DNA from: Budorcas taxicolor
Taxonomy: Eukaryota > Chordata > Mammalia > Artiodactyla > Bovidae
Direction: 5' to 3'
Assembly: GCF_023091745.1 (NCBI RefSeq)
Contig: NC_068925.1
Coordinates: forward strand, 2,294,001-2,358,000
Length of the DNA: 64,000 bases
The position numbers and the translations under genes were made by a program. This document shows positions 46,830 through 58,128 of this stretch, one piece after another. The notes beneath the pieces were generated by a model. It was not told the origin of the DNA, made no database searches, and saw nothing but the letters and a program-made list of their open reading frames with translations. The stretch's first letter is position 1. Every line of letters begins with the position of its first letter.

Positions 46830-48300
46830 GAAGACTCTTAAGAGTACCTTGGACACCAAGCAGATTAAACCAGTCAGTTTAAAGGAAATCAATGCTGAAT
46901 ATTCACTGGAAGGACTGATGCTGAAGCTGAAGCTCCAATACTTTGGGCACCTGATGAGAAGAGCCAACTCATTGGAAAAAAACCATGATGCTGGGAAAGA
47001 CTGAGGGCAGTAAGAGAAGGGGTGACAGAGATGAGATGGCTGGATGGCATCACCAACTCAATGGACATGTGTCCTTGTGTGCTAAGTCGCTTCAATGGTG
47101 TCTGACTCTTTGAGACCCTATGGACTATATCCAGCCAGTCTCCTTTGTCCATGGGGGTTCTCCAGGCAAAAATACTGGAGTGGACTGCCACGCTCTTCTC
47201 CAGGTGATCTTCCCAACCCAAGGATAGAGCTTGCATCTATTCTGTCTCCTGCATTGTCAGGTGGGTTCTGCCAGAGTCCAGCTCCAGCAGCCAAGGATTC
47301 AACCTGAAGGGAGGAATGGTGTCGCTGAGTAATGACACAGCCTTTCAATTTTCTTGGACTACTTAACTTTATTTTAAGCTTAAGATTCTTTTTATACTTT
47401 AACAAAAGCATTAGGTCAGAAATTTGACGTTTTCAATTTCCCCTCAGCCAGATTTATTGTCCCCATAAATCATTGTTGTCCTTCAAGCAGAGTTTCTGCT
47501 CCAGCAGTTCTCTCAGAATAGTTTTTACTTTAACTCGTGATTACACTGTAACTCGTGTTTAAGTCTGGGCTGCATACATCAAACCTCAGCTTATTTCTTA
47601 TCTTCCTAAGTTCTGTTTGCCCCTAGTATCCTAAGCTTACTATTTCTTTAAAAGGGGCTTCTAGCTATTAATATCTCTAAAGTTCCTAATCCCTATAAAC
47701 TAGAGTAGAATATACTAACATTACAACATTCCTTAAATCTTTAGCTTCTAACTATTTTAATTACTCCTAAGCCCTAAACTCAGCAAACTCCTTTGCCATA
47801 AACACTTTCCTCACAAATAGGCTTCAGATAGCAATCCCTCCCATGGCCTCAAGCTGTGGCCTATGTGCTCACACTGGAACACTCTTTTGTAAAAGTCCTT
47901 GAACAAATGTCAATGATTAACTTTATGAATTATTCTCTGAGTGCAGCTGCATAAGGCTTTGTGCCTTCTCATGCTCTCCCAAGAATAATAAGCACCTTAA
48001 TATTCTCTTCAGTCAACCCAGCCGAGGAAAGGAAAAAACAAGTCAGAATCACAAAGCTTAACAACTTCATCCTGGGTCCATGCCTGCAGGACAAAGAGAG
48101 GGGGTTGGGGCCATGCCTCTATTTTGTCAGTAATGCCTAGCACGGCTCCCAACAGGGTTCTTTACCACTAGTTTCACTTGGGAAGCCCCAGTGGACATGA
48201 GTGTGGGCAAACTCTGTGAGACAGTAAAGGACAGGAAAGCCTGGTGTGATGCAGTCCATGAAGTCACAAAGAGTCAGACATGACTTAGCAACTAAACAAT
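46830..48300 (+). mobile_element. BovB (+) carrying a Bov-tA carrying a solo LTR
   Basis: BovB 3' region occupies 46830-47066 and resumes at 48190 (AGTGGACATGAGTGTGGGC) to about 48300. The break holds an antisense Bov-tA (47067-47268 and 48161-48189), which in turn is split by a solo LTR. TGGACATG flanks the SINE. Confidence 0.92.
47269..48154 (-). repeat. Solo LTR (class II ERV-like), 886 bp
   Basis: On the minus strand it starts TGTTGGGAGCCGTGC and ends GGACTCTGGCA. It is bounded by a perfect GGGTTC duplication (47263-47268, 48155-48160). TATAAAA lies at 47389-47395 and AATAAA at 47368-47373 on the minus strand, with about 100 bases of R/U5 beyond. The 6-bp duplication and long U3 suggest a betaretrovirus-like family different from the 42.6-kb LTR. 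Confidence 0.93.
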
Positions 48301-48307
48301 AGCAATA

Positions 48308-48365
48308 AAGCATTACACATGGTTTGTTTTTCTTGTTTGTTTGTTTGTTTTGTTTTGTTTTTTTA
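48308..48365. repeat. (TTTG)n simple repeat
   Basis: Thymine-rich TTTG/TTTTG repeat. Confidence 0.9.
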
Positions 48366-48626
48366 AACAAATACATGAAAAAATGTTTTCTTCCCAGGAA
48401 GGTTCACATGCCACAAAATCTTAGGCAAGTATACCAAGGGCGGGTGGGGAGGAAATATGTGTCTTTTAACAAGATATGATAATGTACAAATATTCTTGAA
48501 CATAAAGCAAAAGTAAGACAATAAAATTTGTCTCTGATGAAAGAGGCTGCTATTCAAATAACAAAGATGCAAAGAAATAACTAGATTTCTAATACACATA
48601 ACTTTTTGAACAATGAAAGAATAAGA
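48366..48626. other. Unique sequence
   Basis: Nothing recognised. Confidence 0.4.
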
Positions 48627-50010
48627 TTCAGTTCAGTTCAGCTCAGTCGCTCAGTCATGTCTAACTCTCTGCGACCCCATGAATCGCAGCACGCCAGGCC
48701 TCCCTGTCCATCACCATCTCCCAGAGTTCACTCAGACTCACATCCATCGAGACCGTGATGCCATCCAGCCTTCTCATCCTCGGTGGTCCCCTTCTCCTCC
48801 TGCCCCCAATCCCTCCCAGCATCAGAGTCTTTTCCAATGAGTCAACTCTTCACATGAGGTGGCCAAAGTACTGGAGTTTCAGCTTTAGTATCATTCCTTC
48901 CAAAGAAATCCCAGGGCTGATCTCCTTCAGAATGGACTGGTTGGATCTCCTTGCAGTCCAAGGGACTCTCAAGAGTCTTCTCCAACACCACAGTTCAAAA
49001 GCATCAATTCTTCGGCACTCAACCTTCTTCACAGTCCAACTCTCACATCCATACATGATCACTGGAAAAACCATAGCCTTGACTAGACGGACCTTAGTCG
49101 GCCAAGTAATGTCTCTGCTTTTGAATATACTATCTAGGTTGGTCATAACTTCTCTTCCAAGGAGTAAGCGTCTTTTAACTTTCTGGCTGCAGTCACCATC
49201 TGCAGTGATTTTGGAGCCCAAGAAGATAAAGTCTGACATTGTTTCCACTGTTTCCCCATCTATTTCCCATGAAGCGATAGGACCAGATGCCATGATCATC
49301 ATTTTCTGAATGTTGAGCTTTAAGCCAACTTTTTCACTCTCCTCTTTCACTTTCATCAAGAGGCTTTTTAGTTCCTCTGCACTTTCTGCCAGGAGTGTAG
49401 TGTTATCTGCATATCTGAGGTTACCGATATTTCTCCCAGCAATCTTGATTCCAGCTTGTGTTTCTTTCAGCCCAGGGTTTCTCATGATGTACTCTGCATA
49501 TAAGTTAAATAAGCAGGGTGACAATATACAGCCTTGACGTACTCCTTTTCCTATTTGAAACCAGTCTGTTGTTCCATGTCCAGTTCTAACTGTTGCTTCC
49601 TGACCTGCATACAGATTTTTCAAGAGGCAGGTCAGGTGGTCTGATACTCCCATCTCTTTCAGAATTTTCCACAGTTTATTGTGATCCACACAGTCAAAGG
49701 CTTTGGCATAGTCAATAAAGCAGAAATAGATGTTTTTCTGAAACTCGCTTGTTTTTTCCATGATCCAGCAGATGTTGGCAATTTGATCTCTGGTTCCTCT
49801 GCCTTTTCTAAAACTAGCTTGAACATCAGGAATTTCATGGCTCATGTATTGCTGAAGCCTGGCTTGGAGAATTTTGAGCATTACTTTACTAGCGTGTGAG
49901 ATGAGTGCAATTGTGCAGTAGTTTGAGCATTCTTTGGCATTGCCTTTCTTTGGGATTGGAATGAAAACTGACCTTTTCCAGTCCTGTGGCCCTGAGTTTT
50001 CCAAATTTGC
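48627..50010 (-). mobile_element. BovB LINE with a 411-codon open RT frame
   Basis: Minus-strand frame 48850-50085 runs unbroken through FRKGRGTRDQIANICWIMEK, IDYAKAFDCVDH (RT motif A), RQGCILSPCLFNLYAEY (motif B), the YxDD site and the distal domain to GHLM. The YxDD box reads YADN, so the second catalytic Asp is lost. The frame ends at a TGA where related copies have CGA, a CpG decay. The 5' endonuclease half is absent here. Confidence 0.96.
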
Positions 50011-50152
50011 TGACATATTAAAATTTTTCTTTTGCCACATATGAAAATGTTTATTTACATCGATGTTTATTTTCTTTAGAAACACTGAAAAATCTGTTCT
50101 CTCATTAAAGAAGCATAAATAACAACTGAGTATCCTTAAGATTGTAAGTTAC

Positions 50153-50273
50153 CTCTCAGGTCTTTCTTGAGTTTTCTAAGATCTTTTTGAAAAGCTTCAA
50201 ACTTCATCTGTGAGACCTGAAAGAGGTCCTGGGGTTCATGTAGTGGAGACACACACTGTTCTTTCCCAGCGTC
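50153..50273 (-). CDS. FMN2: Formin-2-like internal exon (FH2 domain)
   Basis: 121-base minus-strand exon. Acceptor CATGCTGACCAG is followed by DAGKEQCVSPLHEPQDLFQV and SQMKFEAFQKDLRKLKKDLR, with a lone G before donor GTAACT. EPQDLFQxSQMKFExFQKDL and RKLKKDL are diagnostic for formin-2; formin-1 reads differently here as I recall. Four or five residues differ from the form I remember. The 131-base intron to the exon above is short but properly bounded. An apparent small secreted protein in the same frame (50136-50357) is only this exon plus intron read-through. Confidence 0.87.
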
Positions 50274-50404
50274 CTGGTCAGCATGAAGCACAGAACATTT
50301 AATTAAATGAGGACAGAACAGCAGCAGCAATGACAACATCAAACACAACCACATCACTCAACAACAAAGAATAACAAAATGTGACTCTGTGAACATTATC
50401 TCAC

Positions 50405-50464
50405 CTCATCAAAATCGCAAAGATAATATGACACTATATATGACAACAAATTTTGGCTATTGTC
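50405..50464 (-). CDS. FMN2: Formin-2-like internal exon (FH2 domain)
   Basis: 60-base minus-strand exon, phase 0 at both ends. Acceptor CTCTGTCTAG, then DNSQNLLSYIVSYYLCDFDE, then donor GTGAGA. The LLSYIVSYYLRNFDE segment is a hallmark of the FMN-type FH2 domain. Here the usual Arg-Asn pair is Cys-Asp, the Cys fitting a CGC to TGC CpG change. It is the most 5' exon I could find; the next upstream exon must lie beyond the window or be missing. Confidence 0.85.
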
Positions 50465-51040
50465 CTAGACAGAGAGACCAAAGTCAGTAGAAATACATTT
50501 TTTTTTAATGTCTAAATATACAGCGTTAAATAAAACGCATCCCAGTAAACCCACGCATGTAGATGAGAATATTTAGGATGAACGGAGACGTTCTCTGTTT
50601 CATGTTACTTTAGTTTAATTGCCCAGATGGTCTTGTCCTCCCCCCGTCTGTTCCCACCTGAGCCCCAAGTAGAAGCACAACTGTTTTGAGGGTTGTCTCA
50701 GTTGTACACACCTTCCTACTTTCACCTTCCTCAACCAGAAAATTAATTCACTAATTTTATTTCTTATTATTAACAGGTATAACTACTATCTAAACAGAAA
50801 TTACTAAATAGCACCAGCATTTCTGTATGGCTGAACCAATAGGGACCATTCAAACAAGAAGCTTGACTGAGGTTTATTACTAAGTAGATTAAGAAAATTT
50901 GGAAGTATTATCTCAAGTAAGCTGGAGCTTTAAAATGCAAATTCATGTTATAAATTATGTCAGCAACTGAGATTCAAGAGTTAGTAGCTATGCAGCTATA
51001 AAAAAGTCTGAATTTGGCAATAAGGAGTTCATGACCTGAG
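50465..51040. other. Unique sequence (possible formin intron)
   Basis: No repeat or further exon recognised. Confidence 0.4.
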
Positions 51041-52570
51041 CCAGTCAGCTCCTGGTCTTGTTGTTGTTGACTGTATAGAGCTTCTTCATCTTTGGCTGCA
51101 AAGAATATAATCAATCTGATTTTGGTGTTGACCATCTGCTGATTACCATGTGTAGAGTCTTCTCTTGTGTTGTTGGAAGAGGGTGTTTGCTATGACCAGT
51201 GCATTTTCTTGGCAAAATTCTGTTAGTCTTTGCCCTGCTTCATTCCGTATTCCAAGGCCAAATTTACCTGTTACTCCAGGTGTTTCTTGACTTCCTACTT
51301 TTGCATTCCAGTCCCCTATAATGAAAAGGACATCTTTTGGGGGGGTGTTAGTTCTAAAAGGTCTTGTAGGTCTTCATAGAACCATTCAACTTCAGCTTCT
51401 TCAGAGTTACTGGTTGGAGCATAGACTTGGATTATTGTGACATTGAATGGTTTGCCTTGGAAATGAACAGAGATCATTCTGTCATTTTTGACATTGCATC
51501 CAAGTACTGCATTTCAGACTCTTTTGTTGACCACGATGGCTACTCCATTTCTTCTGAGGGATTCTTGCCCACAGTAGTAGATATAATGGTCATCTGAGTT
51601 AAATTCACCCATTCCAGTCCATTTTAGTTCACTGATTCCTAGAATGTCGACATTCCCTCTTGCCATCTCTAGTTTGACCACTTCCAATTTGCCTTGATTC
51701 ATGGACCTGACATTCCAGGTTCCTATGCAATATTGCTTTTTACATTATTGGACCTTGCTTCTATCACCAGTCACATCCACAACTGGGTATTGTTTTTGCT
51801 TTGGCTCCATCCCTTCATTCTTTCTGGAGTTTTTTCTCCACTGATCTCCAGTAGCATATTGGGCACCTACTGACCTGGGGAGTTCCTCTTTCAGTATCCT
51901 ATTATTTTGCCTTTTCATACTATTCATGGGGTTCTCAAGGCAAGAATACTGAAGTGGTTTGCCATTCCCTTCTCTTATGGACCACATTCTGTCAGACCTC
52001 TCCACCATTTCCCACCCATCTTGAGTGTCCCCATGGGCATGGCTTAGCTTCACTGAGTTAGACAAGGCTGTGGTCCTAGTGTGATTAGATTGACTAGTTT
52101 TCTGTGACTATGGTTTCAGTGTGTCTGCCCTCTGATGCCCTCTTGCAACACCTACCATCTTACTTGGGTTTCTCTTACCTTGGGCGTGGGGTATCTCTTC
52201 ACAGCTGCTCCAGCAAAGCGCAGCTGCTGCTCCTTACCTTAGACAAAGGGTATCTCCTCACCTCCACCCCTCCTGACATTGAATGTGGAATAGCTCCTCT
52301 AGGCCCTCCTGTGCTGGTGCAGCCACTGCTCCTTGGATGTAGGGTTGCTCCTCCCAGCCGCCGCCCCTGGCTTCAGACGTGGGGTAGCTCCTCTTGGCTG
52401 CTCCTGCGCTGTCACAGCCTGGCACTCTTGGCCTCCGCCCCGACCTCGGACGCAGGGTAGCTCCTCTCGGCTGCCGCCCCTGACCTCAGACGTAAGGTAA
52501 CTCCTCTTGGCCACCGCCCCTTGGGCATGGGGTCCCTGACCTAGAACGTGGGGTAGTTCCTCTCGCTTAT
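51041..52570 (-). mobile_element. BovB LINE 5' end: endonuclease start and repetitive 5' region
   Basis: Minus-strand frame 51514-51702 begins MNQGKLEVVKLEMARGNVDI and contains LGISELKWTGMGEFNSDDH, the N-terminal APE-type endonuclease of BovB. Its continuation lies toward 51041 with breaks. Upstream, 51705-52570 is a 5' region ending in GC-rich repeated units (GGGTAGCTCCTCTTGGCTGC variants, 52140-52570). The RT half is missing, so the element is truncated at its 3' side, unlike ordinary 5' truncation. Confidence 0.88.
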
Positions 52571-52954
52571 ACTCATTAGTACAAAAAGTATAGTACGTAT
52601 CATAGAATATTTTTTAAAAAGTTCAAACATCTGTCAGTAAACACATGAGAAGTATCTAGTAATTGAAATAGTACATAAATGAAAGAATGAATCAATACAA
52701 TGTGACAAAATTAGAACACTCAGGAAAGTTTTCAATGAAGAGAGCATGCCATATATAAATTCTTGACACGTATGAGCATGCTGTATTTGGAAGTTGTAAC
52801 GTTTCTAAAATTTGGGCTTTATAACCAATGCTTATTATTAATTTATGTATTTAGTGAGACAACTTATTTTCTCTTGTATGATGCAACATAATTTTACAAA
52901 TACAAAAACCACAATGTGTGTCTTTTTCTGTGTGTGAAATATAAACATTTAGCA

Positions 52955-53878
52955 TCATCTTTTAAGTTTTATTTTTTCTAGGGTTTGTTTCACATCCTTG
53001 TTTCTTAGGCTGTAAATCAGAGGGTTTAACATTGGAATCACTAGAGTATAAAACAACAAAGTCATTTTGTCTTGATCTAAAGAGTAGGATGAACTCGGCC
53101 TGAAATACATAAAGAGAATAGTTCCCTGGAAAGTTGCCACTGCAGTTAGGTGGTAGGTGCAGGTAGAGAATGCTTTGAACCTCCCTTCTACAGAATGGAT
53201 CTTCAAGACTGAAAGGATGATATAAAAATAAGAGACAAGAACTCTTGAAATGGTACTCAGTTCAGTGAAGCCAAAAACAAGGAATAATGCCAACTCATTG
53301 ACCTGTATATCAGAGCAGAAAAGGAGGAAAAGTGGAGGTAAATCATAGAAGAAATGGTTAATCTCATTTGACCCACAGAAACATAAGCAGAATGCTAATG
53401 TCATGTGTATCAGAGCATCCCATCCCAACCAGGTAAACCCCAGCCATGAGCAGGGGGCACACCCCACTGGGCATGCTGACCGCATAGAGCAAGGGGCTGC
53501 TGACGGCCTTGTACTGGTCATAGGCCATACTGCCAGCAGGAGACACTCAGAATCTGCAAAGATACAGAAGACCAAGAACTGCAGAGCACAGCCATGGAAA
53601 GAGATTGACTTGTTCTTGGCAAATAGGTCCATCAGCATCTTAGGGCTGATGGCTGTGGAATAGCAGAGGTCACAGAAGGAGAGGTGGCTGAGAAAAAGGT
53701 ACATGGGTGTGTGCAGCTGGGGGTCCATCTTAATCAGGGTTATCATTCCAAGGTTTGCCAGAAGACTGATGAGATAGACAAAGAGAAACATGGTAAATAG
53801 GATCGCTTTGTTCTCAGTGTTCTCAGTAATTCCCAAGAAAATGAATTCATTCACGGAGGAGCAATTGTCTATGTCCAT
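52955..53878 (-). pseudogene. Olfactory receptor (class II) pseudogene with a compensated frame
   Basis: The minus-strand ORF of 307 codons starts MDIDNCSSVNEFIFLG (N-glycosylation site at Asn5). TM2 reads LHTPMYLFLSHLSFCDLCYS, ICL3/TM6 KAFSTCTYHLTAVATF, and TM7 PMLNPLIYSLRNKDVKQTL. Length and motifs fit an odorant GPCR of the OR5/OR8-like group. Residues about 116-154 (TM3 end, DRY loop, TM4) are read in the wrong frame: the true MAYDQY...PLLYAV sequence lies in the neighbouring frame between about 53414 and 53528. A one-base loss is balanced by a second shift, so the ORF looks whole but encodes scrambled TM3-TM4. Even in the correct frame the DRY motif is DQY. Almost certainly non-functional. 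Confidence 0.9.
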
Positions 53879-53906
53879 CCTTCTTTGTTCTTGTCTATAC
53901 TCTTAG

Positions 53907-54177
53907 ATGGAGAAGGCAATGGCACCCCACTCCAGTACTCTTGCCTGGAAAATCCCATGGGTGGAGGAGCCTGGTAGGCTGCAGTCCATGGGGTCGCTAA
54001 TCGTCAGACACGACTGAATAACTTCACTTTCACTTTTCACTTTCATACATTGGAGAAGGAAATGGCAACCCACTCCAGTGTTCTTGCCTGGAGAATCCCA
54101 GGGACGGGGGAGCCTGGTGGGCTGCCGTCTATGGGGTCGCACAGAGTCGGACACGACTGAAGTGATTTAGTAGTAAC
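53907..54177 (+). repeat. Bov-A2 SINE just upstream of the OR start codon
   Basis: Full dimer flanked by ATACTCTTAG (53897-53906 and 54178-54187). It lies 29 bases from the OR ATG and is absent from the duplicate unit, so it is younger than the duplication. Confidence 0.95.
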
Positions 54178-54338
54178 ATACTCTTAGAAAAATATTTTTT
54201 AAATAAATAACAAAGATACATGGATAGGTAACACTTCTGCACATCTGCAAAATATCGTAAAGCAGAACACATTTCTTTCTATAACAGAAAAGCATCCAGT
54301 CATGTGCCCACTCTTTAAAGAGGCAAAACTATCTACTG

Positions 54339-54543
54339 AGGCTTCTCTGTTGCTTCAGACAATAAAGAATCTGCCTGCAACATGGGAGACCCAGGTTTGA
54401 TCCCAAAGTCAGGAAGATCCCTTGCAGAAGGGAATGGCTACTCACTCCAGTATTCTTGCCTGAAGAATTCCATGGACAGAGGAGCCTGGTGGGTTACAGT
54501 TTTGGGGGTCACAAAGAGTCCATCATCACTAAGTGACTAACAC
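54339..54543 (+). repeat. Bov-tA SINE
   Basis: Degenerate head (GGCTTCTCTGTTGCTTCAGA) to GTGACTAACACTTC. Confidence 0.9.
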
Positions 54544-55241
54544 TTCTTCAGCTATCTATTATCCAATAAGAAAAATCACCTAGAATAGACTGTTGAGAAA
54601 ATGAACCAAATCTATTATGTCATTTATGAGGCATGTTACTTCCTACAAGGTCATGTCGGAGTCTGACTTTATCTCAATGGATACATTTGAATTAATTTAC
54701 CTCTCTTTTCCTCTTCAAAATAATATGAACAAGATTCTAATGTATTAGAGATGTTGAGCTGTAAGACAGGGCTAAGGAGTCTCTACACTTGAAAGTATTT
54801 ACATGGAAACAAAATGGGATTACAGTTTTAATGTTTCTCATTACATGATTGGTTTAAGAATATTTGTATTAATTCCTGAAATAATGACCATGTCACTGAC
54901 TAATAATAATGATCTCTATTTTGTTACTGGTTTTATGTTGTGTTTAATAGTTACTGAGACATCTAAATATTATCAGCCTTTATTCCTAATAATTTATTAT
55001 TGATTTGTCACAATACTCATTACCCCTTTGCAGAGATAGTTGTCAAAAATCAAGTCACTTGATGAGGGAAAGAAAAGATCTAAAAGGAATTGAAAACAAT
55101 AGAACACATTTGCATCTGTTTGGATTTTAAATGGGCTCTAATATTATAAAATGGAAATGCGATGAGAGACAAATTCGTCTGAGATAGACACATACCCTCT
55201 CTTATGTATGTGTCTTTGTGTGTGTGTCATGCTTGAAATGC

Positions 55242-55340
55242 CTATTTTTTATTAATTGGAGTAAAATTGCTTTACAGTGTTATGTTGGTTTCTGCCATAC
55301 AACAAAGCAACTCAGCCACAATTATAAACATATCACCTCC
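55242..55340 (-). mobile_element. Old L1 3' end fragment
   Basis: TTTACAGTGTTATGTTGGTT and TGCCATACAACAAAGCAACT resemble the antisense 3' end of an older L1 subfamily. Confidence 0.65.
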
Positions 55341-55520
55341 CTCTTGACTTGTATATATTTTTGATGTATATGAGAATAGAATGCATTTAATGAAATTCTT
55401 CTTAAGCCTAAATAGATATGACATTTTTTCACATGAGAATTAATTTGCAAGTTTTTATTTTTACTGTGGTAGTTGTATTATTTTTTAAACAAAATGAAAC
55501 AAACCTTCAATTCATGTATA

Positions 55521-56209
55521 CACTTATCCAATGATAAAAGGAGTAAAAGATTTTTTTGTGAGCCAATAAGAAAATAAAATCATTGAGAAGTTATACTGTG
55601 GTTATTAACAAGTTCAGGGAGATAGTTCCCAATCAGAGAAATCAATATCATTTCTGGCAAATAAATGCAGAGTTAATTTAATTGAGTAAGTAGGCATAAA
55701 CATTTCACTTACAGATACATTTTTTCTTTCTCAAAAAGTTATTTCCTCTTATATTCTTTAAGATAGGACCTGGAAACCTACCTGAAATGGGCAGGTCTTG
55801 GGTAGCCAAATGATAATAAGCAGATGGTCTTTTATTTTACCAGGTATATGGGGACTTAAATCCCTCAGTTACTGCCCCTAGGTTTTGATGTTAGCAAACA
55901 TTTCATTAATTATGTTTCTGCTTCTGTGTATTCCCCTGTGAATTCAGAAACAACTTTGCAAAGGCTGAGATTTAAAGCTTCACTATTGCTGCCAGATTGA
56001 TCTATGGTAGAAGAAAATAGCAATTTGTTTGTATGGAGTGCTTTGCAGTTACCCTGAAACTATCTCCTCCTTTTCCAGTCAAAGAGGAAACCTAATGAAA
56101 CTCAAAAAGATCCTCCCTCCATCATTTTCAGCTCCTTTGGATTGGTCATTGCATCTTTGAAACAGTCTCCTTCACGGATTATTTAGGAATATGGCTACAC
56201 TTTGACCAT
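55521..56209. other. Unique sequence between duplication units
   Basis: No repeat or exon recognised. Confidence 0.4.
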
Positions 56210-56720
56210 AGTTTCTTTTTTATTGAAATACAAGGCATATACCATACAACTGATCTTTCTTATGTAAGTATGCAGTTCTTGTTTTTATTGTTTTTTATTA
56301 TACTTTCAAGATTGTTTAATTATCTCCAGTATCTAAATCCAGAATATTTTCATCACTTCAATAAGAAACCCCCACCTGCTACCCGTCAGTTCTCCTTCCT
56401 TAGCCCATAGTAACCACTAATTCTATGTGGTTCCCTATTATGGATGTCTCATACAAACAGAATCATGTGATACCTTTTTTTTCTAATATGTTGTGTTCAT
56501 ATGTTTATTTTATTTTCCTGTCAGCTTTCTTTCCTTAAAGATAATGTTTTCAAGTTGCATCCATGTTGCTCCACTTATCAGTATTTTGTTTCATCGTTTG
56601 GGGACAATACTTTATTTTAAAGATACAATACACTTTGTAGATCCCCTCTTCAGTTAAGTGACTATCAGGTTTTTTCTACTTTTTATCTACTATATATAAT
56701 GATGCTATAACATTAGTAAC
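56210..56720 (-). mobile_element. Ancient L1 (L1M-type) 3' region
   Basis: Antisense text with CCATAGTAACCACTAATTCT, CATACAAACAGAATCATGTG and AATGTTTTCAAGTTGCATCC, typical of old mammalian L1 3' regions. Confidence 0.8.
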
Positions 56721-57263
56721 AATGCTACCTTTCAACATAGCTTTCATCACCACACACTGTCTTATTCTCATCCTACCACATTTTTTACAGGCATTTCATT
56801 GACTTTATGACTCCCTCACATTTCCTAAATAATGTACTTTTTCTTTCTGAATTACATTTTATTTATATAAGAATATTTATATTACATTTAAGACCTCAGG
56901 AATGAAATCAATGATTTTTTTTTCATTTCCTAAAATTTCTAGTGCAAGAATTTGAAAAGGTAATACTATCTAAATATTTATTTACTACTAAGTATAGTAC
57001 TAATATTTCTGTCTATTAAAGAAGAGGCTGAGGAACAAAAAATAAGAATGTAACTGTGATCAGAATTTTCTATTGATAAGTTCATATATGCAAAGATGAC
57101 TCATTTTAAAAATTTTACACAAATGATTTTTCTAAATAAACAGGGTTCATAATTTTTTTTAAAAAAGTTATTTGTTTTCTACTATCCACATTCATTCTAT
57201 GAGACAGAAGTTTCAATATTACATCCTCCCAAATTCTCCCTTCTAGACAGCAACGGAACTCTT
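56721..57263. other. Unique AT-rich sequence
   Basis: Nothing recognised. Confidence 0.4.
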
Positions 57264-57695
57264 TCAGTCAGTCAGTTCAGCCACTCAATCGTGTCTGACT
57301 CTATGCTACCCCATGGACTGCAGCATGCCAAGCTTCCCTGTCCATCACCAACTCTGGGAGCTCGCTCAGACTCATGTCCATTGAATACGTGACTTTGATA
57401 CCCAAGAAAATAAAGTCTGTCACTGTTTCCATTGATTCCCCATCTATTTGCTATGAAGTGATGGGACCAGATGACATCATTTACTCAATGGACATGAGTT
57501 TGAGCAAGCTCTGGGAGTTTGTGATGGGCAAGGAAGCCTGGCATCCTGCAGTCCAGGGGGTTGCAAAGAGTCAGACATGACTAAGTATCTGAACTGAACT
57601 GAACTGACTTGGTGATGCCATCTAACCATCTCATTCTCTGTCATCCCCTTCTCCTCTGGCTTTCAATCATTCCCAGCATCAGGGTCTTTTCCAAT
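57264..57695. mobile_element. Rearranged BovB mosaic
   Basis: Antisense BovB 3' end (57270-57392), then a jump to a distant antisense BovB segment (57393-57477), then a sense BovB 3' end (57484-57606). Antisense 3' sequence then continues (57607-57695) from where the first piece stopped. Confidence 0.82.
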
Positions 57696-57810
57696 GACAA
57701 TCATAGTCATTGGACACTCATTTTCCAATGAGCCATAGTCCTGGTATCTTTGGATGTAGCCCAATCATACCAGATATGAATATCTTAGAGCAAACTTTGA
57801 GTATGAAGTT

Positions 57811-58128
57811 CCTTGGGCTGCAATGAGAGCAAAGCAGTCAATCCTAAAGGAAATTAGTCCTGAATATTCATTGGAAGAACTGATGCTGAAGCTGAAACTC
57901 CAATACTTTGGCCACCTAATGCAAAGAACTGACTCTTTAGAAAAGACCCTGATACTGAGAAAGGTTGAATGCAGGATGAGAAGGGGATGACAGAGAATGA
58001 GATGGTTGGGTGGCAATCCAATGGACATGAGTTTGAGCAAGCTCTGAGAGATAATGAAGGACAGGGAGGCCTGGCATGCTGCAGTCCATAGGGTCGCAAA
58101 GGGTTGGACATGACTAAGTGACTGAACA
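57811..58128 (+). mobile_element. BovB 3' end
   Basis: TTCCTTGGGCTGCAATGAGA to GACTAAGTGACTGAACAAC. About 115 bases before it (57696-57810) are unrecognised. Confidence 0.9.

Larger units (their letters stand above)
52600..55520. repeat. Tandem segmental duplication, unit A (OR pseudogene)
   Basis: Homologous to about 60300-63200 in the same orientation. Both contain an olfactory receptor pseudogene and matching flanks such as GAGGCATGTTACTT (about 54630 and 61995). Later SINE insertions differ between the units. Confidence 0.85.

Noticed and set aside
50136..50357. Small secreted protein with a signal peptide
   Set aside because: The hydrophobic start is intron sequence translated in frame with the formin exon 50153-50273; splice sites explain it better.
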